Counted from the first letter of the stretch, positions 1 through 7,052 are shown. The stretch: 12,201 nucleotides of DNA from Oscillospiraceae bacterium (GCA_019423755.1 JAHZAU010000033.1:1-12201); one strand, 5' to 3'. Numbers and translations are program-made. Notes: generated by a model from the sequence alone, not told the origin.

Positions 1-871
1 TGGTTTTTTGTACCTCCTTAATTATACGAACCGGTGTTGAAGCACCGGCAGTAACGCCGACATTCTTGACTGCGCCAAACTGGCAATGTTCTAGTTCCTC
101 TGCCGTTTCTACCCATACAGTAGGACACCGCTGGCCGCAGATCTCTGCGAGCTTGCGGGTATTGGAGCTATGCTTGCCCCCGATGACAATCATCGTATCC
201 GATTTCTCGGCCAGTTGGGCAGCTTCGGTTTGCCGCGTCATGGTAGCCTTACATATTGTATCAAAGATTTTGAGGTTTGTACACTGTTTTTTCGCAGTTT
301 CTACGCATTTTTCCCACTCTGCTGTATTAAATGTGGTTTGTGCTACCATTACACAGCTGATTTTCGACAAATTTGCCAGCGTTGCAAGCTGTTCTGTCAA
401 TTCCTTGACGGAATTGAATGTAACGTAAGTTACATTACAGTGCCCGATAATGCCCTGAACTTCGGCATGATCGCGGTCTCCGGCGATGAGGACGACGGTC
501 CCTTCCGGCTGGCTGGCCACGATGTTCTGGATGGTTTTGACATAAGGGCAGGTGGCGTCCACCACCGGGATGCCGCGGCTTTCCAGCGCCTCGTAAACCG
601 AGCGGGCCACGCCGTGGGAGCGGATGACCACCGGGATGGGGCTGTCGGGCTGCTGCTGGGAGAAGATCTCCTCCAAGCTGCCGGCGGCGACGGCGCCCTG
701 GCTGCGCAGGCCGTCCACCACCTGGGGGTTGTGGATGATCTCCCCGTAGGTAAAGAGCACCGGACGGGCGCCGGGGGCCAGGGGAGCGGCGGGGAGCATC
801 TCCTCCACCATCTTCACCGCGCGGGCGACGCCGAAGCAGAAGCCGGCGGTTTTGGCAACGGTAACGGGCAT
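1..871 (-). CDS. ispH: 4-hydroxy-3-methylbut-2-enyl diphosphate reductase (IspH/LytB), 3' end beyond window
   Basis: IspH is the last enzyme of the MEP isoprenoid pathway. It uses a [4Fe-4S] cluster to reduce HMBPP to IPP and DMAPP in the cytoplasm. The frame read leftward from ATG at 871 stays open for 290 codons to the window edge. All family landmarks are visible: cluster cysteines C12 (GFCFG), C108 (DATCPY) and C207; the RSHG histidine H86; DHAE (H135, E137); AQTT near 178-180; the SSN triad at 235-237; and VTAGAST near 273-279. IspH proteins are usually about 280-300 residues, so the reductase domain is essentially complete. Because no stop is seen, the protein may continue into a C-terminal ribosomal S1-like extension, as in many Clostridia, but that part is not visible. 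The start sits 3 bp after the plsC stop and has a GGAGGAAT ribosome-binding site inside the end of plsC. GC content falls sharply near 440, within the gene. Confidence 0.95.
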   Translation of the reverse strand, partial: MPVTVAKTAGFCFGVARAVKMVEEMLPAAPLAPGARPVLFTYGEIIHNPQVVDGLRSQGAVAAGSLEEIFSQQQPDSPIPVVIRSHGVARSVYEALESRGIPVVDATCPYVKTIQNIVASQPEGTVVLIAGDRDHAEVQGIIGHCNVTYVTFNSVKELTEQLATLANLSKISCVMVAQTTFNTAEWEKCVETAKKQCTNLKIFDTICKATMTRQTEAAQLAEKSDTMIVIGGKHSSNTRKLAEICGQRCPTVWVETAEELEHCQFGAVKNVGVTAGASTPVRIIKEVQKT

Positions 872-874
872 GGT

Positions 875-1531
875 TTATTCCTCCTCTTGGGTCGGGATGG
901 GCAGGCCCAGTTCCCGCTGGTTTTGCCGCAGCATCTCTTCCATGACGGCGTGGGTGCGGCGGGTGGCGTCCTTGAGGGCGCGGGCGTCGGGGGCCTCCAG
1001 GTTAAAGCCCACAAGGCCCAGCTCTTCGATGGAAAGGGGCTTGCCGTAGCGCACCACCACCCGGGAGCGGAAGTTCTTTTTGGGGGAGTAGGTGATGACC
1101 ACCGGCAGGATGGGGGACTGGGTGTGGCCGGCGATGAGGGCCAGGCCGGACTTGAAGCGCAGCAGCTCGCCGTCCTTGGAGCGGGTGCCTTCGGGGAAGA
1201 TGCCCAGGATCTCGCCCTCCTCCAGCACCTGATAGGCGGTGTGGATGGCGGTCTGGTCGCCCTTGCCCCGGGCCACCGGGAAGGCGCAGAGCCACCGGAT
1301 GATTACCCGCAGGCCCCAGATATCAAACAGCTCCGCCTTGGCCATAAAGTGCAGTTTTCCCCAACGGGGACGGACCCCCAGACAGACGACGGTGGGGTCC
1401 ATGGCGGAAACGTGGTTGCCCGCCAGGATGTAGCCGCCGTGGTGGGGGATATTTTCCTTTCCCTCCAGCCGCAGGTCAAACCACAGGTGCCACAGCAGGT
1501 TCACGGCAAACATCGCAATTCGGTAAAACAT
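875..1531 (-). CDS. plsC: 1-acyl-sn-glycerol-3-phosphate acyltransferase (PlsC family)
   Basis: PlsC transfers an acyl chain to the sn-2 position of lysophosphatidic acid, making phosphatidic acid at the membrane. The 218-residue protein has a short hydrophobic N-terminus (about residues 3-18) and the acyltransferase motifs in order: NHVSAMDP with the catalytic H40-x4-D45, FPVAR (84-88), FPEGTRS (112-118) and a proline-containing block near 140-143. Length is typical of bacterial members. The start lies 1 bp after the cmk stop, and its stop lies 3 bp before the ispH start. The three genes are therefore almost certainly cotranscribed and may be translationally coupled. The order cmk-plsC-ispH is well known in Clostridia. 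Acyl-chain specificity cannot be read from the sequence. Confidence 0.93.
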   Translation of the reverse strand: MFYRIAMFAVNLLWHLWFDLRLEGKENIPHHGGYILAGNHVSAMDPTVVCLGVRPRWGKLHFMAKAELFDIWGLRVIIRWLCAFPVARGKGDQTAIHTAYQVLEEGEILGIFPEGTRSKDGELLRFKSGLALIAGHTQSPILPVVITYSPKKNFRSRVVVRYGKPLSIEELGLVGFNLEAPDARALKDATRRTHAVMEEMLRQNQRELGLPIPTQEEE

Positions 1532-1532
1532 C

Positions 1533-2216
1533 TTAGATCCGTTCCTTTATTATCATTTTTACGGCCTCGACGCTCTGGTCAAAGTCCAGATGGGTGGTGT
1601 CCAGTACCACGGCATCCTCGGCCTGGCGCAGCGGGGCTTCGGCCCGGTTAGTGTCCTGCTCGTCGCGCAGGATCACGTCGGCCAGGATGGCGTCGTAATC
1701 GGCCGGCTGGCCCTTGTCCAGGTACTCCTGGTACCGGCGGCGGGCCCGCTCCTTGGAGTCCGCGGTGAGGAAGATCTTCACCGGGGCGTCGGGCAGCACC
1801 ACCGTGCCGATATCCCGGCCGTCCATGATGACGCTCTGCTCCCGGGCCATCTGGCGCTGCTGTTCCAGCAAAAAGGCGCGCACCTGGGGCAGGGAGGAGA
1901 CGTTGGAAGCCGCCATGGACATTTCGGGGCTGCGGATGGTCTGGGAAACGTCCTCCCCATTGAGGAAGATCTGCTGGCCTTTTTCGGGGTCATAAGCGGT
2001 GGAAATGCGGATGTGGGCAAGCTGGGGCAGGACGCAGTCCGGGTCGCGGGTGTCCAGGCCCTGCCGGGCCACGAAAAGCCCGATGGCGCGGTACATGGCG
2101 CCGGTATCCACATAAACGATGCCCATCTCCTGAGCGACCCGCCGGGCGATGGTGCTTTTCCCGGCTCCGGCCGGTCCGTCCAGGGCCACGGCAAAGTGCG
2201 AAGGGTTGGAAGTCAT
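1533..2216 (-). CDS. cmk: (d)CMP kinase
   Basis: Cytidylate kinase phosphorylates CMP and dCMP to their diphosphates using ATP, in pyrimidine nucleotide recycling. The 227-residue protein shows the P-loop GPAGAGKST (14-22), the CMP-binding DTGAMYRA block (37-44), the family signature MDGRDIGTVVLP (131-142), and a lid region ending in RDEQDTNR (184-191). Length matches bacterial Cmk. The ATG at 2216 has a strong AAAGGAGG ribosome-binding site 7-8 bases upstream. It is the first gene of the cmk-plsC-ispH operon and has its own candidate promoter upstream. There are no oddities in composition or length. Confidence 0.97.
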   Translation of the reverse strand: MTSNPSHFAVALDGPAGAGKSTIARRVAQEMGIVYVDTGAMYRAIGLFVARQGLDTRDPDCVLPQLAHIRISTAYDPEKGQQIFLNGEDVSQTIRSPEMSMAASNVSSLPQVRAFLLEQQRQMAREQSVIMDGRDIGTVVLPDAPVKIFLTADSKERARRRYQEYLDKGQPADYDAILADVILRDEQDTNRAEAPLRQAEDAVVLDTTHLDFDQSVEAVKMIIKERI

Positions 2217-2267
2217 AGGATGGTTCCTCCTTTCCCCCGGCGGGGGCGGTAATACGATTTCTCCCCT

Positions 2268-2296
2268 ATTTTATCACAGCCCGGGGGCGGCTTCAA
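2268..2296 (-). promoter_or_regulatory. Candidate sigma-A promoter of cmk-plsC-ispH
   Basis: On the minus strand a TTGAAG -35 box (2296-2291) and a TAAAAT -10 box (2273-2268) are separated by exactly 17 bp, about 50 bp before the cmk start. Between the -10 box and the ribosome-binding site the transcript contains a short CCCCC-GCC-GGGGG hairpin (2246-2234) that abuts AAAGGAGG. This could modestly affect initiation, but no regulatory role is shown. Confidence 0.6.
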
Positions 2297-2313
2297 ACAA
2301 AATCACAGAAAAA

Positions 2314-3486
2314 TCAGCATCCGCAGTAGTTGCGGTCCACCGTCAGCACCACGAACAGGTGCGGGTCCTGCTCCTGGATGCAGCGGGAGAGGCGGGTGGT
2401 CAGCTCCTCGTCGGTCATGCCAAAGCCGATGGGTACCACCACGTCAAAGACAAGGTTGGTGTGGCTGGTGCCGAACACCACCCGGAAGTCGTGCATCGAA
2501 AGCTGGGGGTCCAGCTTTTTCAGGCAGCCTGCGGCCAGCTGGTGCAGGGCGTCCACCCGCGGGTCGTTGGTGACCACCGGGTCCATGTGGATGACCAGAT
2601 GGATGCCCATCTCCTGCCGGACGTCCCGCTCGATGTTGTCGATGATGTCGTGGCTTACCAGGATGTCCGCATCGGCTGGCACCTCCGCGTGCAGCGAGGC
2701 AAAGCAGTTGCCGGTGCCGTAGCTGTGGACCGCCAGGTCGTGGATACCGATGACGCCGGGGTAGCTCATGACCTTCTGGTGCAGGGCATGGACCAGCTCC
2801 GGGTCGGGGGCGGTGCCCAGCAGGGGGTTGGCGGTCTCCATAGCCAGCTTGATACCGGCGATGGTGATGTAGATGGCCACAGCAAGGCCCATCCAGCCGT
2901 CCAGCTGGATGCCGGTGACGCGCATGACCAGGGCGCTGATGAGCACAGCGGAGGTGGCGTACACGTCGTTGAGGCTGTCGGCAGCGGTGGCCTGGAGGGC
3001 GGTGGAGTCGATGCGGCGGCCGATGTTGCGGTTAAAGAAGCTCTGTCCCAGCTTCAGCAGGATGGATACCACAAGCACCCCCAGCATCACCGGGCTCACC
3101 AGGGTGTCGTCCGGCTGCAGGATCTTGTCAAAGGAGGAGCGGCACAGCTGCAGCCCCAGGAAGATGATGACGATGGAAACCAGCAGGCCGGAGATGTACT
3201 CCATGCGGGCGTGGCCGTAGGGATGTTCCGGGTCGGCGGGCTTGCCGGAGATGTAAAACCCGGCCAGGGTGATCACCGAGGAGCCGGCGTCGGACAGGTT
3301 GTTGACCGCGTCGGCCATAATGGCGATGCTGTGGAAGAAGAAGCCGGTCAAAAACTTGATGAGGAACAAAAACAGGTTGGAGACCACCCCGACAATGCCG
3401 GCCAGGATGCCGTAGCGTCCCCGGACCTGGGCGTCGGAGGTGTTTTGCCAGTCACGGACGGTGTGCCGGACGAGCCAGTCGATCAT
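2314..3486 (-). CDS. Cation diffusion facilitator (CDF) metal exporter, probable Mn/Fe type, with doubled C-terminal domain
   Basis: CDF proteins are membrane antiporters that expel divalent metals in exchange for protons. This 390-residue protein has the CDF membrane core: helix 2 with SIAIMADAVNNLSDAGSS (53-70), the HPYGHARMEY block (88-97), and helix 5 with ADSLNDVYAT (169-178). At the four transport-site positions it has N62 and D66 in helix 2 and D170 and D174 in helix 5. This Asn-Asp/Asp-Asp set recalls manganese-type CDFs rather than the His-containing zinc type, so export of manganese (or iron) is inferred. The cytoplasmic part is longer than the usual CDF tail. Two related segments, starting IHDLAVHSYG (about 248) and MHDFRVVFG (about 331), suggest two successive ferredoxin-like domains. 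The ATG at 3486 follows AAAGGGG and a good promoter. The gene is single and runs toward cmk, with no clear terminator between them. Confidence 0.9.
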   Translation of the reverse strand: MIDWLVRHTVRDWQNTSDAQVRGRYGILAGIVGVVSNLFLFLIKFLTGFFFHSIAIMADAVNNLSDAGSSVITLAGFYISGKPADPEHPYGHARMEYISGLLVSIVIIFLGLQLCRSSFDKILQPDDTLVSPVMLGVLVVSILLKLGQSFFNRNIGRRIDSTALQATAADSLNDVYATSAVLISALVMRVTGIQLDGWMGLAVAIYITIAGIKLAMETANPLLGTAPDPELVHALHQKVMSYPGVIGIHDLAVHSYGTGNCFASLHAEVPADADILVSHDIIDNIERDVRQEMGIHLVIHMDPVVTNDPRVDALHQLAAGCLKKLDPQLSMHDFRVVFGTSHTNLVFDVVVPIGFGMTDEELTTRLSRCIQEQDPHLFVVLTVDRNYCGC

Positions 3487-3524
3487 AATGAAGTGCCCCT
3501 TTCGTAATGGATCTCAACCTTAAT

Positions 3525-3553
3525 ATGATACTCGATTGCGCCCGATTTTTCAA
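3525..3553 (-). promoter_or_regulatory. Candidate sigma-A promoter of the CDF exporter gene
   Basis: On the minus strand TTGAAA (3553-3548) and TATCAT (3530-3525) lie 17 bp apart, which puts the predicted start of transcription about 30 bases before the CDF ATG. No manganese- or zinc-responsive operator could be recognised around it. Confidence 0.6.
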
Positions 3554-3612
3554 CTGCCGGCGGTGGAAGGAGGGGGCGGGGGAGAATTTTTCTGCCGGGG
3601 AGGAAAAAGCGG

Positions 3613-3641
3613 TTGCAAAGCCGCCGCAGGAATGATATGAT
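3613..3641 (+). promoter_or_regulatory. Candidate sigma-A promoter of yjjP-yjjB
   Basis: TTGCAA (3613-3618) and TATGAT (3636-3641) are separated by 17 bp. The predicted transcript starts near 3648, giving a leader of about 75 bases before the exporter start at 3724. The unit is divergent from the CDF gene, and the two promoters are about 60 bp apart. Confidence 0.6.
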
Positions 3642-3723
3642 ATGGTCATAGTATATAAATTATTTGTGAAAAAAAGTACAATTCGTCCAAAAGATGGACG
3701 CTGTTACCGAAAGGTGGTGCAAA

Positions 3724-4539
3724 ATGGAAGGAACAGAGAAAAAAACGCCGGACACTCCGGTATCCCCTTACGAAAACCAGGTGCTGGACTTTTTGACCCA
3801 GATGGGGGAGGAGATGCTGCGCAACGGCGCGGAGCTGTTCCGAGTGGAGGAGACTTTGGAGAAGATCGCCAAGGCCTACGGCATGGTAGGCTTCCACTCC
3901 TACGTCCTGGCAAACGGGCTGTTTGCCTCGCTGGACCACAATGGCAAAAACCTCTGCGCCCAGGTGCGCAGTGTGCCCCTTTCCGCCACCCACCTGGGGC
4001 GGGTGGTGGCCCTCAACGACCTGTCCCGAGAGATCGCCGAAGGCCGCTACACCTTGGAGGAGGCGGTGGCCCAGCTGGAACGGGTCCGGCAGATCCCGGT
4101 TTCCCGGCCGGTGGCACAGATCGCCAGCGCCGCAGTGGGCTGCGCCTGCTACTGCGTCATCTTCGGCGGAAGCTGGCTGGACAGCCTGGCGGCCGCTTTG
4201 TCTGGGGCGGTGCTTTATCTGTTCCTGCTTTCCCGCACCGGCAAAAAAATGTCCCGCATTATGGTGAACCTGGCGGGCAGCGCCCTGGTGACCGCGCTGG
4301 CGGTGGGGCTTTCCCAGGTGTTCCCGGCGCTGCATTTTGACAAGATCAGCATCGGTTCCATCATCCCGCTGGTGCCGGGCATCCCGCTGACCAACGGCAT
4401 CCGCGACCTGTTTAACGGCGACTACCTTTCCGGCACCACCCGCATGATCGACGCGGTGCTGGTGGGCTTCTGTATCGCTGCCGGGGTGGGCTGCGTGCTC
4501 AACCTGTCCAAAATCCTGCTGGGGGTGACGCTGTTATGA
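3724..4539 (+). CDS. Threonine/serine exporter family protein, YjjP-like half (ThrE N-terminal part)
   Basis: This is the larger half of a split ThrE-type exporter. Family members export threonine and serine (ThrE of Corynebacterium) or succinate (YjjPB of E. coli); the substrate here is unknown. I start it at ATG 3724, not the in-frame ATG at 3694, because AAGGTGG lies 6 bases before 3724. That gives 271 residues. The soluble N-terminal domain has the family block NGAELFRVEETLEKIAKAYG (about 34-53). From about residue 128 there are some five hydrophobic helices, and the family signature IIPLVPGIPLTNGIRDLFNGD lies at about 213-233. Its stop overlaps the start of the next gene as ATGA, so the two halves are probably translated together in a fixed ratio and form one transporter. 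Confidence 0.88.
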   Translation: MEGTEKKTPDTPVSPYENQVLDFLTQMGEEMLRNGAELFRVEETLEKIAKAYGMVGFHSYVLANGLFASLDHNGKNLCAQVRSVPLSATHLGRVVALNDLSREIAEGRYTLEEAVAQLERVRQIPVSRPVAQIASAAVGCACYCVIFGGSWLDSLAAALSGAVLYLFLLSRTGKKMSRIMVNLAGSALVTALAVGLSQVFPALHFDKISIGSIIPLVPGIPLTNGIRDLFNGDYLSGTTRMIDAVLVGFCIAAGVGCVLNLSKILLGVTLL

Positions 4540-5000
4540 TCGAGCAGGTGGTACTTGCCTTTGTTTCGTCCATTGCCTTTGCGGTGCTGTTTCATGTGCC
4601 GCGCAAGCAGTATCTTTACTGCGGCATCACCGGCGGGGCCGCGTGGCTGTTTTATCTGCTGGCCTTTTCCTACTGGGGCTCCCCGGTGATCTCCTCTCTG
4701 GCGGCTACCCTGGCGCTGAGCTTCATGGCAAAACTGTTTGCGGTGCGCCGCAGCACCCCGGCATTGGTGTTCCTCATCGCGGGCATCTTCCCGCTGGTGC
4801 CCGGTGCGGGGATCTACTATACCGTCCATTATCTCATCATGGGGGACAACGCCCTGGCCTTTTCCAAGGGGCTGGAGACCCTCAAGATCGCGGTGGTCAT
4901 CGCCCTGGGCATGGTGCTGGTAGCCTCCATCCCTTACCGCTTTTTCCACCGGCTCAACCGGTATCTGGGGTGGAAACACCAGCCTCCCCCGGCCCGGTAA
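4536..5000 (+). CDS. Threonine/serine exporter family protein, YjjB-like half (ThrE C-terminal part)
   Basis: This is the small partner of the preceding gene, 154 residues, with about four to five membrane helices and almost no soluble part. It carries IFPLVPGAGIYYTVHYLIMGD (about 87-107), which mirrors the IIPLVPG...NGD signature of the larger half. The two subunits therefore appear to share an internal pseudo-repeat, as in one-chain ThrE. The start overlaps the previous stop by 4 bp (ATGA). A strong hairpin terminator follows about 20 bp after the stop, so the operon consists of just these two genes. Confidence 0.87.
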   Translation: MIEQVVLAFVSSIAFAVLFHVPRKQYLYCGITGGAAWLFYLLAFSYWGSPVISSLAATLALSFMAKLFAVRRSTPALVFLIAGIFPLVPGAGIYYTVHYLIMGDNALAFSKGLETLKIAVVIALGMVLVASIPYRFFHRLNRYLGWKHQPPPAR

Positions 5001-5016
5001 ACGCAGCAAACACAGC

Positions 5017-5056
5017 AAAAAAGCCCGTTCCCCTCGAGGGGAACGGGCTTTTCTTT
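5017..5056. terminator. Bidirectional hairpin terminator between yjjB and the nitroreductase gene
   Basis: A perfect 13-bp inverted repeat (AAGCCCGTTCCCC at 5021-5033 and its complement at 5038-5050) with a TCGA loop is flanked by an A tract on the left and a T tract on the right. It can end transcription from both convergent genes. Confidence 0.93.
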
Positions 5057-5074
5057 GCTTTGCCGGAAGTCCGG

Positions 5075-5596
5075 TTAGTCCTGCCAGGACCAGGTGTTTT
5101 TGCCGCAGATCTCGGAAGCGTCCTTGCGGGTGGTGCGGGGAGCGGTGTCCTCGGGATCGGGGTAACCGATGGTAGCCAAAGCCATGACGTCCCAATCAGC
5201 GGGTACGTTCAGGATCTCGCGGGCTTTGACCGCGTCGAAGTGGCCCAGCCAGCAGGTGCCCAGACCCAGCTCCACAGCCTCCAGCATCATGAAGGACAGA
5301 GCGATGGAGCCGTCCACGGTGCGGGCAGGCTGACCGCACATCATCTGACGGTGATTGCCGATGCAGACAGCGATCATAGCGGGGGTCTTGCTGACGAAGG
5401 GTTCTCCGGTGGCTTCTGCCAGGTCGGACAGCAGCTTGGGGTCGGTTACAGCCAGAAAACGCCAGCCCTGTTCGTTGCAGGCGGAAGGAGCCAGGCGGCC
5501 GGCTTCCATAACCTGATTGAGGACAGAGTCAGGTACCTCTTTGTTCAGCCAGCGGCGAACGCTGCGTCTTTCCTGGATGGATTCCATTACGTTCAT
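5075..5596 (-). CDS. Nitroreductase family protein (FMN-dependent oxidoreductase)
   Basis: Nitroreductase-family proteins are FMN-binding dimers that use NAD(P)H to reduce nitro compounds, quinones or other acceptors; the physiological substrate here is unknown. The protein has the FMN phosphate-binding start RRSVRRW (10-16), APSACNEQGWRF (36-47, matching the usual APSAxNxQPWxF), the helix DGSIALSFMMLEAVELGLGTCWLG (95-118), and ATIGYPD (141-147). Length (173) is typical of the short clostridial type. I start at ATG 5596, about 10 bases after AAGGAG; a TTG at 5605 sits too close to that site. A second ATG at 5587 is possible. It is a single gene, convergent with yjjB and divergent from the exonuclease. 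Confidence 0.9.
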   Translation of the reverse strand: MNVMESIQERRSVRRWLNKEVPDSVLNQVMEAGRLAPSACNEQGWRFLAVTDPKLLSDLAEATGEPFVSKTPAMIAVCIGNHRQMMCGQPARTVDGSIALSFMMLEAVELGLGTCWLGHFDAVKAREILNVPADWDVMALATIGYPDPEDTAPRTTRKDASEICGKNTWSWQD

Positions 5597-5643
5597 ATTG
5601 CACAACTCCTTTGAAATTTTATGATGGTTTTGAAGCTGCTTTT

Positions 5644-5672
5644 AGTCTAATCCTGCTTTTTTACTTTTTCAA
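5644..5672 (-). promoter_or_regulatory. Candidate sigma-A promoter of the nitroreductase gene
   Basis: On the minus strand TTGAAA (5672-5667) and a weaker TAGACT (5649-5644) are spaced 17 bp apart, about 48 bp before the chosen ATG. An alternative -10 (TAAAAT at 5621-5616) lacks a matching -35 and would overlap the ribosome-binding region. Confidence 0.4.
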
Positions 5673-5722
5673 TAGCCGCAGTGGACATTTTTACCGGTGG
5701 GCTTTTGTCGGCCGGGAAAATG

Positions 5723-5731
5723 TGCTATACT
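5723..5731 (+). promoter_or_regulatory. Extended -10 promoter of the exonuclease gene
   Basis: TGC-TATACT (5723-5731) is an extended -10 element, with only a poor -35 (TTTTGT, 17 bp upstream). It lies downstream of an in-frame ATG at 5697, so that ATG would not be on the transcript. This supports the later TTG start at 5772. Confidence 0.5.
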
Positions 5732-5771
5732 ACCATCCGGAAAACAACCCAGAAAAGAGGAGGCCTCCGCT

Positions 5772-6452
5772 TTGGAGCACGTGTTTTTGGATTTTGAGAT
5801 GAACCCCATCCCCAAAAAGAATAAAGAAGCCCGGGAGATCGTCCGTAGCGAGATCATCGAGATCGGCGCCGTCAAGCTGGACGAGCAGTATCAGCAGGTG
5901 GGCCGCTATTCCTGCTATGTCCGCCCGGAATACGGCGAGATCGCCCGCAACATCACCCTGCTCACCGGCATCACCCAGGCCGACGTCCAGAACGCGCCGC
6001 CCCTTTCCCAGGCGTTGGAGGACTTCCTTGGGTGGATCGGCCCGGGGAAGGTGCGGGTCTACTCCTGGAGCGATTCCGACCGCTCCCAGCTGCTGCGGGA
6101 GTGCACCCTCAAGGGGCTGTACCCCGACCGGCTGCCCGCCCCCTTCCGCCGCTGGATGGACTTCCAGCGGGTGTACACCCGGCTCATGGGGCTTTCCCGG
6201 CGCTCCAACCTTTCCCTGCGCAACGCCATGGGCGCCGTGGACCAGGACTTTTCCGGCGACCAGCACCGCGCGGTGGACGACGCGGAAAACTCCGCCTCCC
6301 TGCTGACCCTGGTCAAAGACCCCCAGGCCTTCCAGGAGCGGGTGCGGCTGGTGCAGTCCTTCTTTGGGGAGCAGCCCGACCAGGGTACCACCCTGGGGGA
6401 CCTGTTCGGCGACGCCTTTGCCGGCATCCAGTGGGCCGACAGCGAAAAATAG
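5772..6452 (+). CDS. DEDDh 3'-5' exonuclease (ERI-1/KapD-like)
   Basis: This is a DnaQ-fold exonuclease of the DEDDh class, closest in pattern to ERI-1/KapD-like proteins, which trim RNA or single-stranded nucleic acid; the real substrate is unknown. Catalytic residues are visible as Exo I D7-x-E9 (FLDFEM), Exo II D103 (WSDSDRSQL) and Exo III H165...D170 (HRAVDDA). I choose the TTG codon at 5772 because GAGGAGG ends 8 bases before it and the start then lies directly before the exonuclease core. The upstream ATG at 5697 precedes the likely promoter. This gives 226 residues. The last 35-40 residues follow the fold and have no recognised domain. It is a single-gene unit ending in a hairpin terminator. 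Confidence 0.88.
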   Translation: MEHVFLDFEMNPIPKKNKEAREIVRSEIIEIGAVKLDEQYQQVGRYSCYVRPEYGEIARNITLLTGITQADVQNAPPLSQALEDFLGWIGPGKVRVYSWSDSDRSQLLRECTLKGLYPDRLPAPFRRWMDFQRVYTRLMGLSRRSNLSLRNAMGAVDQDFSGDQHRAVDDAENSASLLTLVKDPQAFQERVRLVQSFFGEQPDQGTTLGDLFGDAFAGIQWADSEK

Positions 6453-6464
6453 CGCATAAACAAA

Positions 6465-6505
6465 GCGCCCGCGTTCCGTAAAAGGGAACGGGGCGTTTTT
6501 CTTTT
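6465..6505 (+). terminator. Hairpin terminator after the exonuclease gene
   Basis: An 11-bp stem (CGCCC-CGTTCC, 6466-6477 with a bulged G at 6471, pairing with 6485-6495) is followed by TTTTTCTTTT. It faces the convergent ECF S gene but is clearly best oriented for the plus strand. Confidence 0.88.
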
Positions 6506-6524
6506 GGGATTTATTTAATAAGGA

Positions 6525-7052
6525 TTAGCGGGCGGAGAAGAGCCGGGCTTTCAGGTGGGAGCGGTCCAGGGCCGCAGCCATGATCAGGTAGAGCACCGCG
6601 CTGCCCAAAGCTTGGATGCCGTTGGCGCCCACCGAAACCAGCGGACCGGCCCAGTTGCCGGTGAGGATGACCTCCGCCAGGTAGTAGCCGCCCATGCACA
6701 GCGCCCCGCCGGCCAGCAGCGCCAGCAGGTTGCGGCGGCAGATCAGCCGGGACTGCCCGCAGGTGAAGCAGGCCGCCGCCAGGGATTTGATGATCACCGT
6801 AGCGGGCATCCACATAGCGGCCCCGGAGAGCAGGTCAGCGGTCCCGGCACCGATGGCCCCGGCCAGGCAGGCGTAGGGAGTAGGGAGCAGGGAAGCCGCC
6901 AGATAGAGGAAGGCGTCCCCCAGGTGGATGTAGCCTCCACCGGAGATGGGGATGTGGAAAAGGTAAGCGGTGGAAACGGTGATGAGGGCGGCAAACATGG
7001 CGCTGACGGTCAGCAGCCGCACCGAATGGGAAGCGGTGGTACGGGTGGACAT
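6525..7052 (-). CDS. ECF transporter S component, probable vitamin B6 uptake
   Basis: This is a small membrane protein (175 residues, about six hydrophobic helices) resembling substrate-binding S components of ECF-type vitamin transporters. Typical features are the basic N-terminus, the first helix with SAMFAALITVSTAYL, and the loop HIPISGGGYIHLGDAFLYLAA (33-53), followed by a small-residue-rich helix AGAIGAGTADLLSG (64-77). S components bind one vitamin and use a shared EcfA/EcfA'/EcfT module, which is not in this window. The gene lies 45 bp downstream of a pyridoxal/pyridoxamine kinase on the same strand. Uptake of pyridoxine, pyridoxal or pyridoxamine is therefore the best guess, but it rests on context only. 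Translation starts after AAGGAAGG. Confidence 0.78.
   Translation of the reverse strand: MSTRTTASHSVRLLTVSAMFAALITVSTAYLFHIPISGGGYIHLGDAFLYLAASLLPTPYACLAGAIGAGTADLLSGAAMWMPATVIIKSLAAACFTCGQSRLICRRNLLALLAGGALCMGGYYLAEVILTGNWAGPLVSVGANGIQALGSAVLYLIMAAALDRSHLKARLFSAR

Noticed and set aside
170..1651. Long plus-strand open frame (493 codons) opposite ispH, plsC and cmk
   Set aside because: It is the complement of three well-supported genes, its translation is low-complexity (H/G/A/V/D rich) and resembles no family, and it has no ribosome-binding site. High GC removes stops in this frame.
2149..3507. Long plus-strand open frame opposite the CDF gene
   Set aside because: Same GC shadow effect; the minus strand encodes a clear CDF protein with all motifs.
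3694..3726. ATG at 3694 as start of the YjjP-like gene
   Set aside because: No ribosome-binding site stands before it, whereas AAGGTGG is 6 bases before the ATG at 3724.
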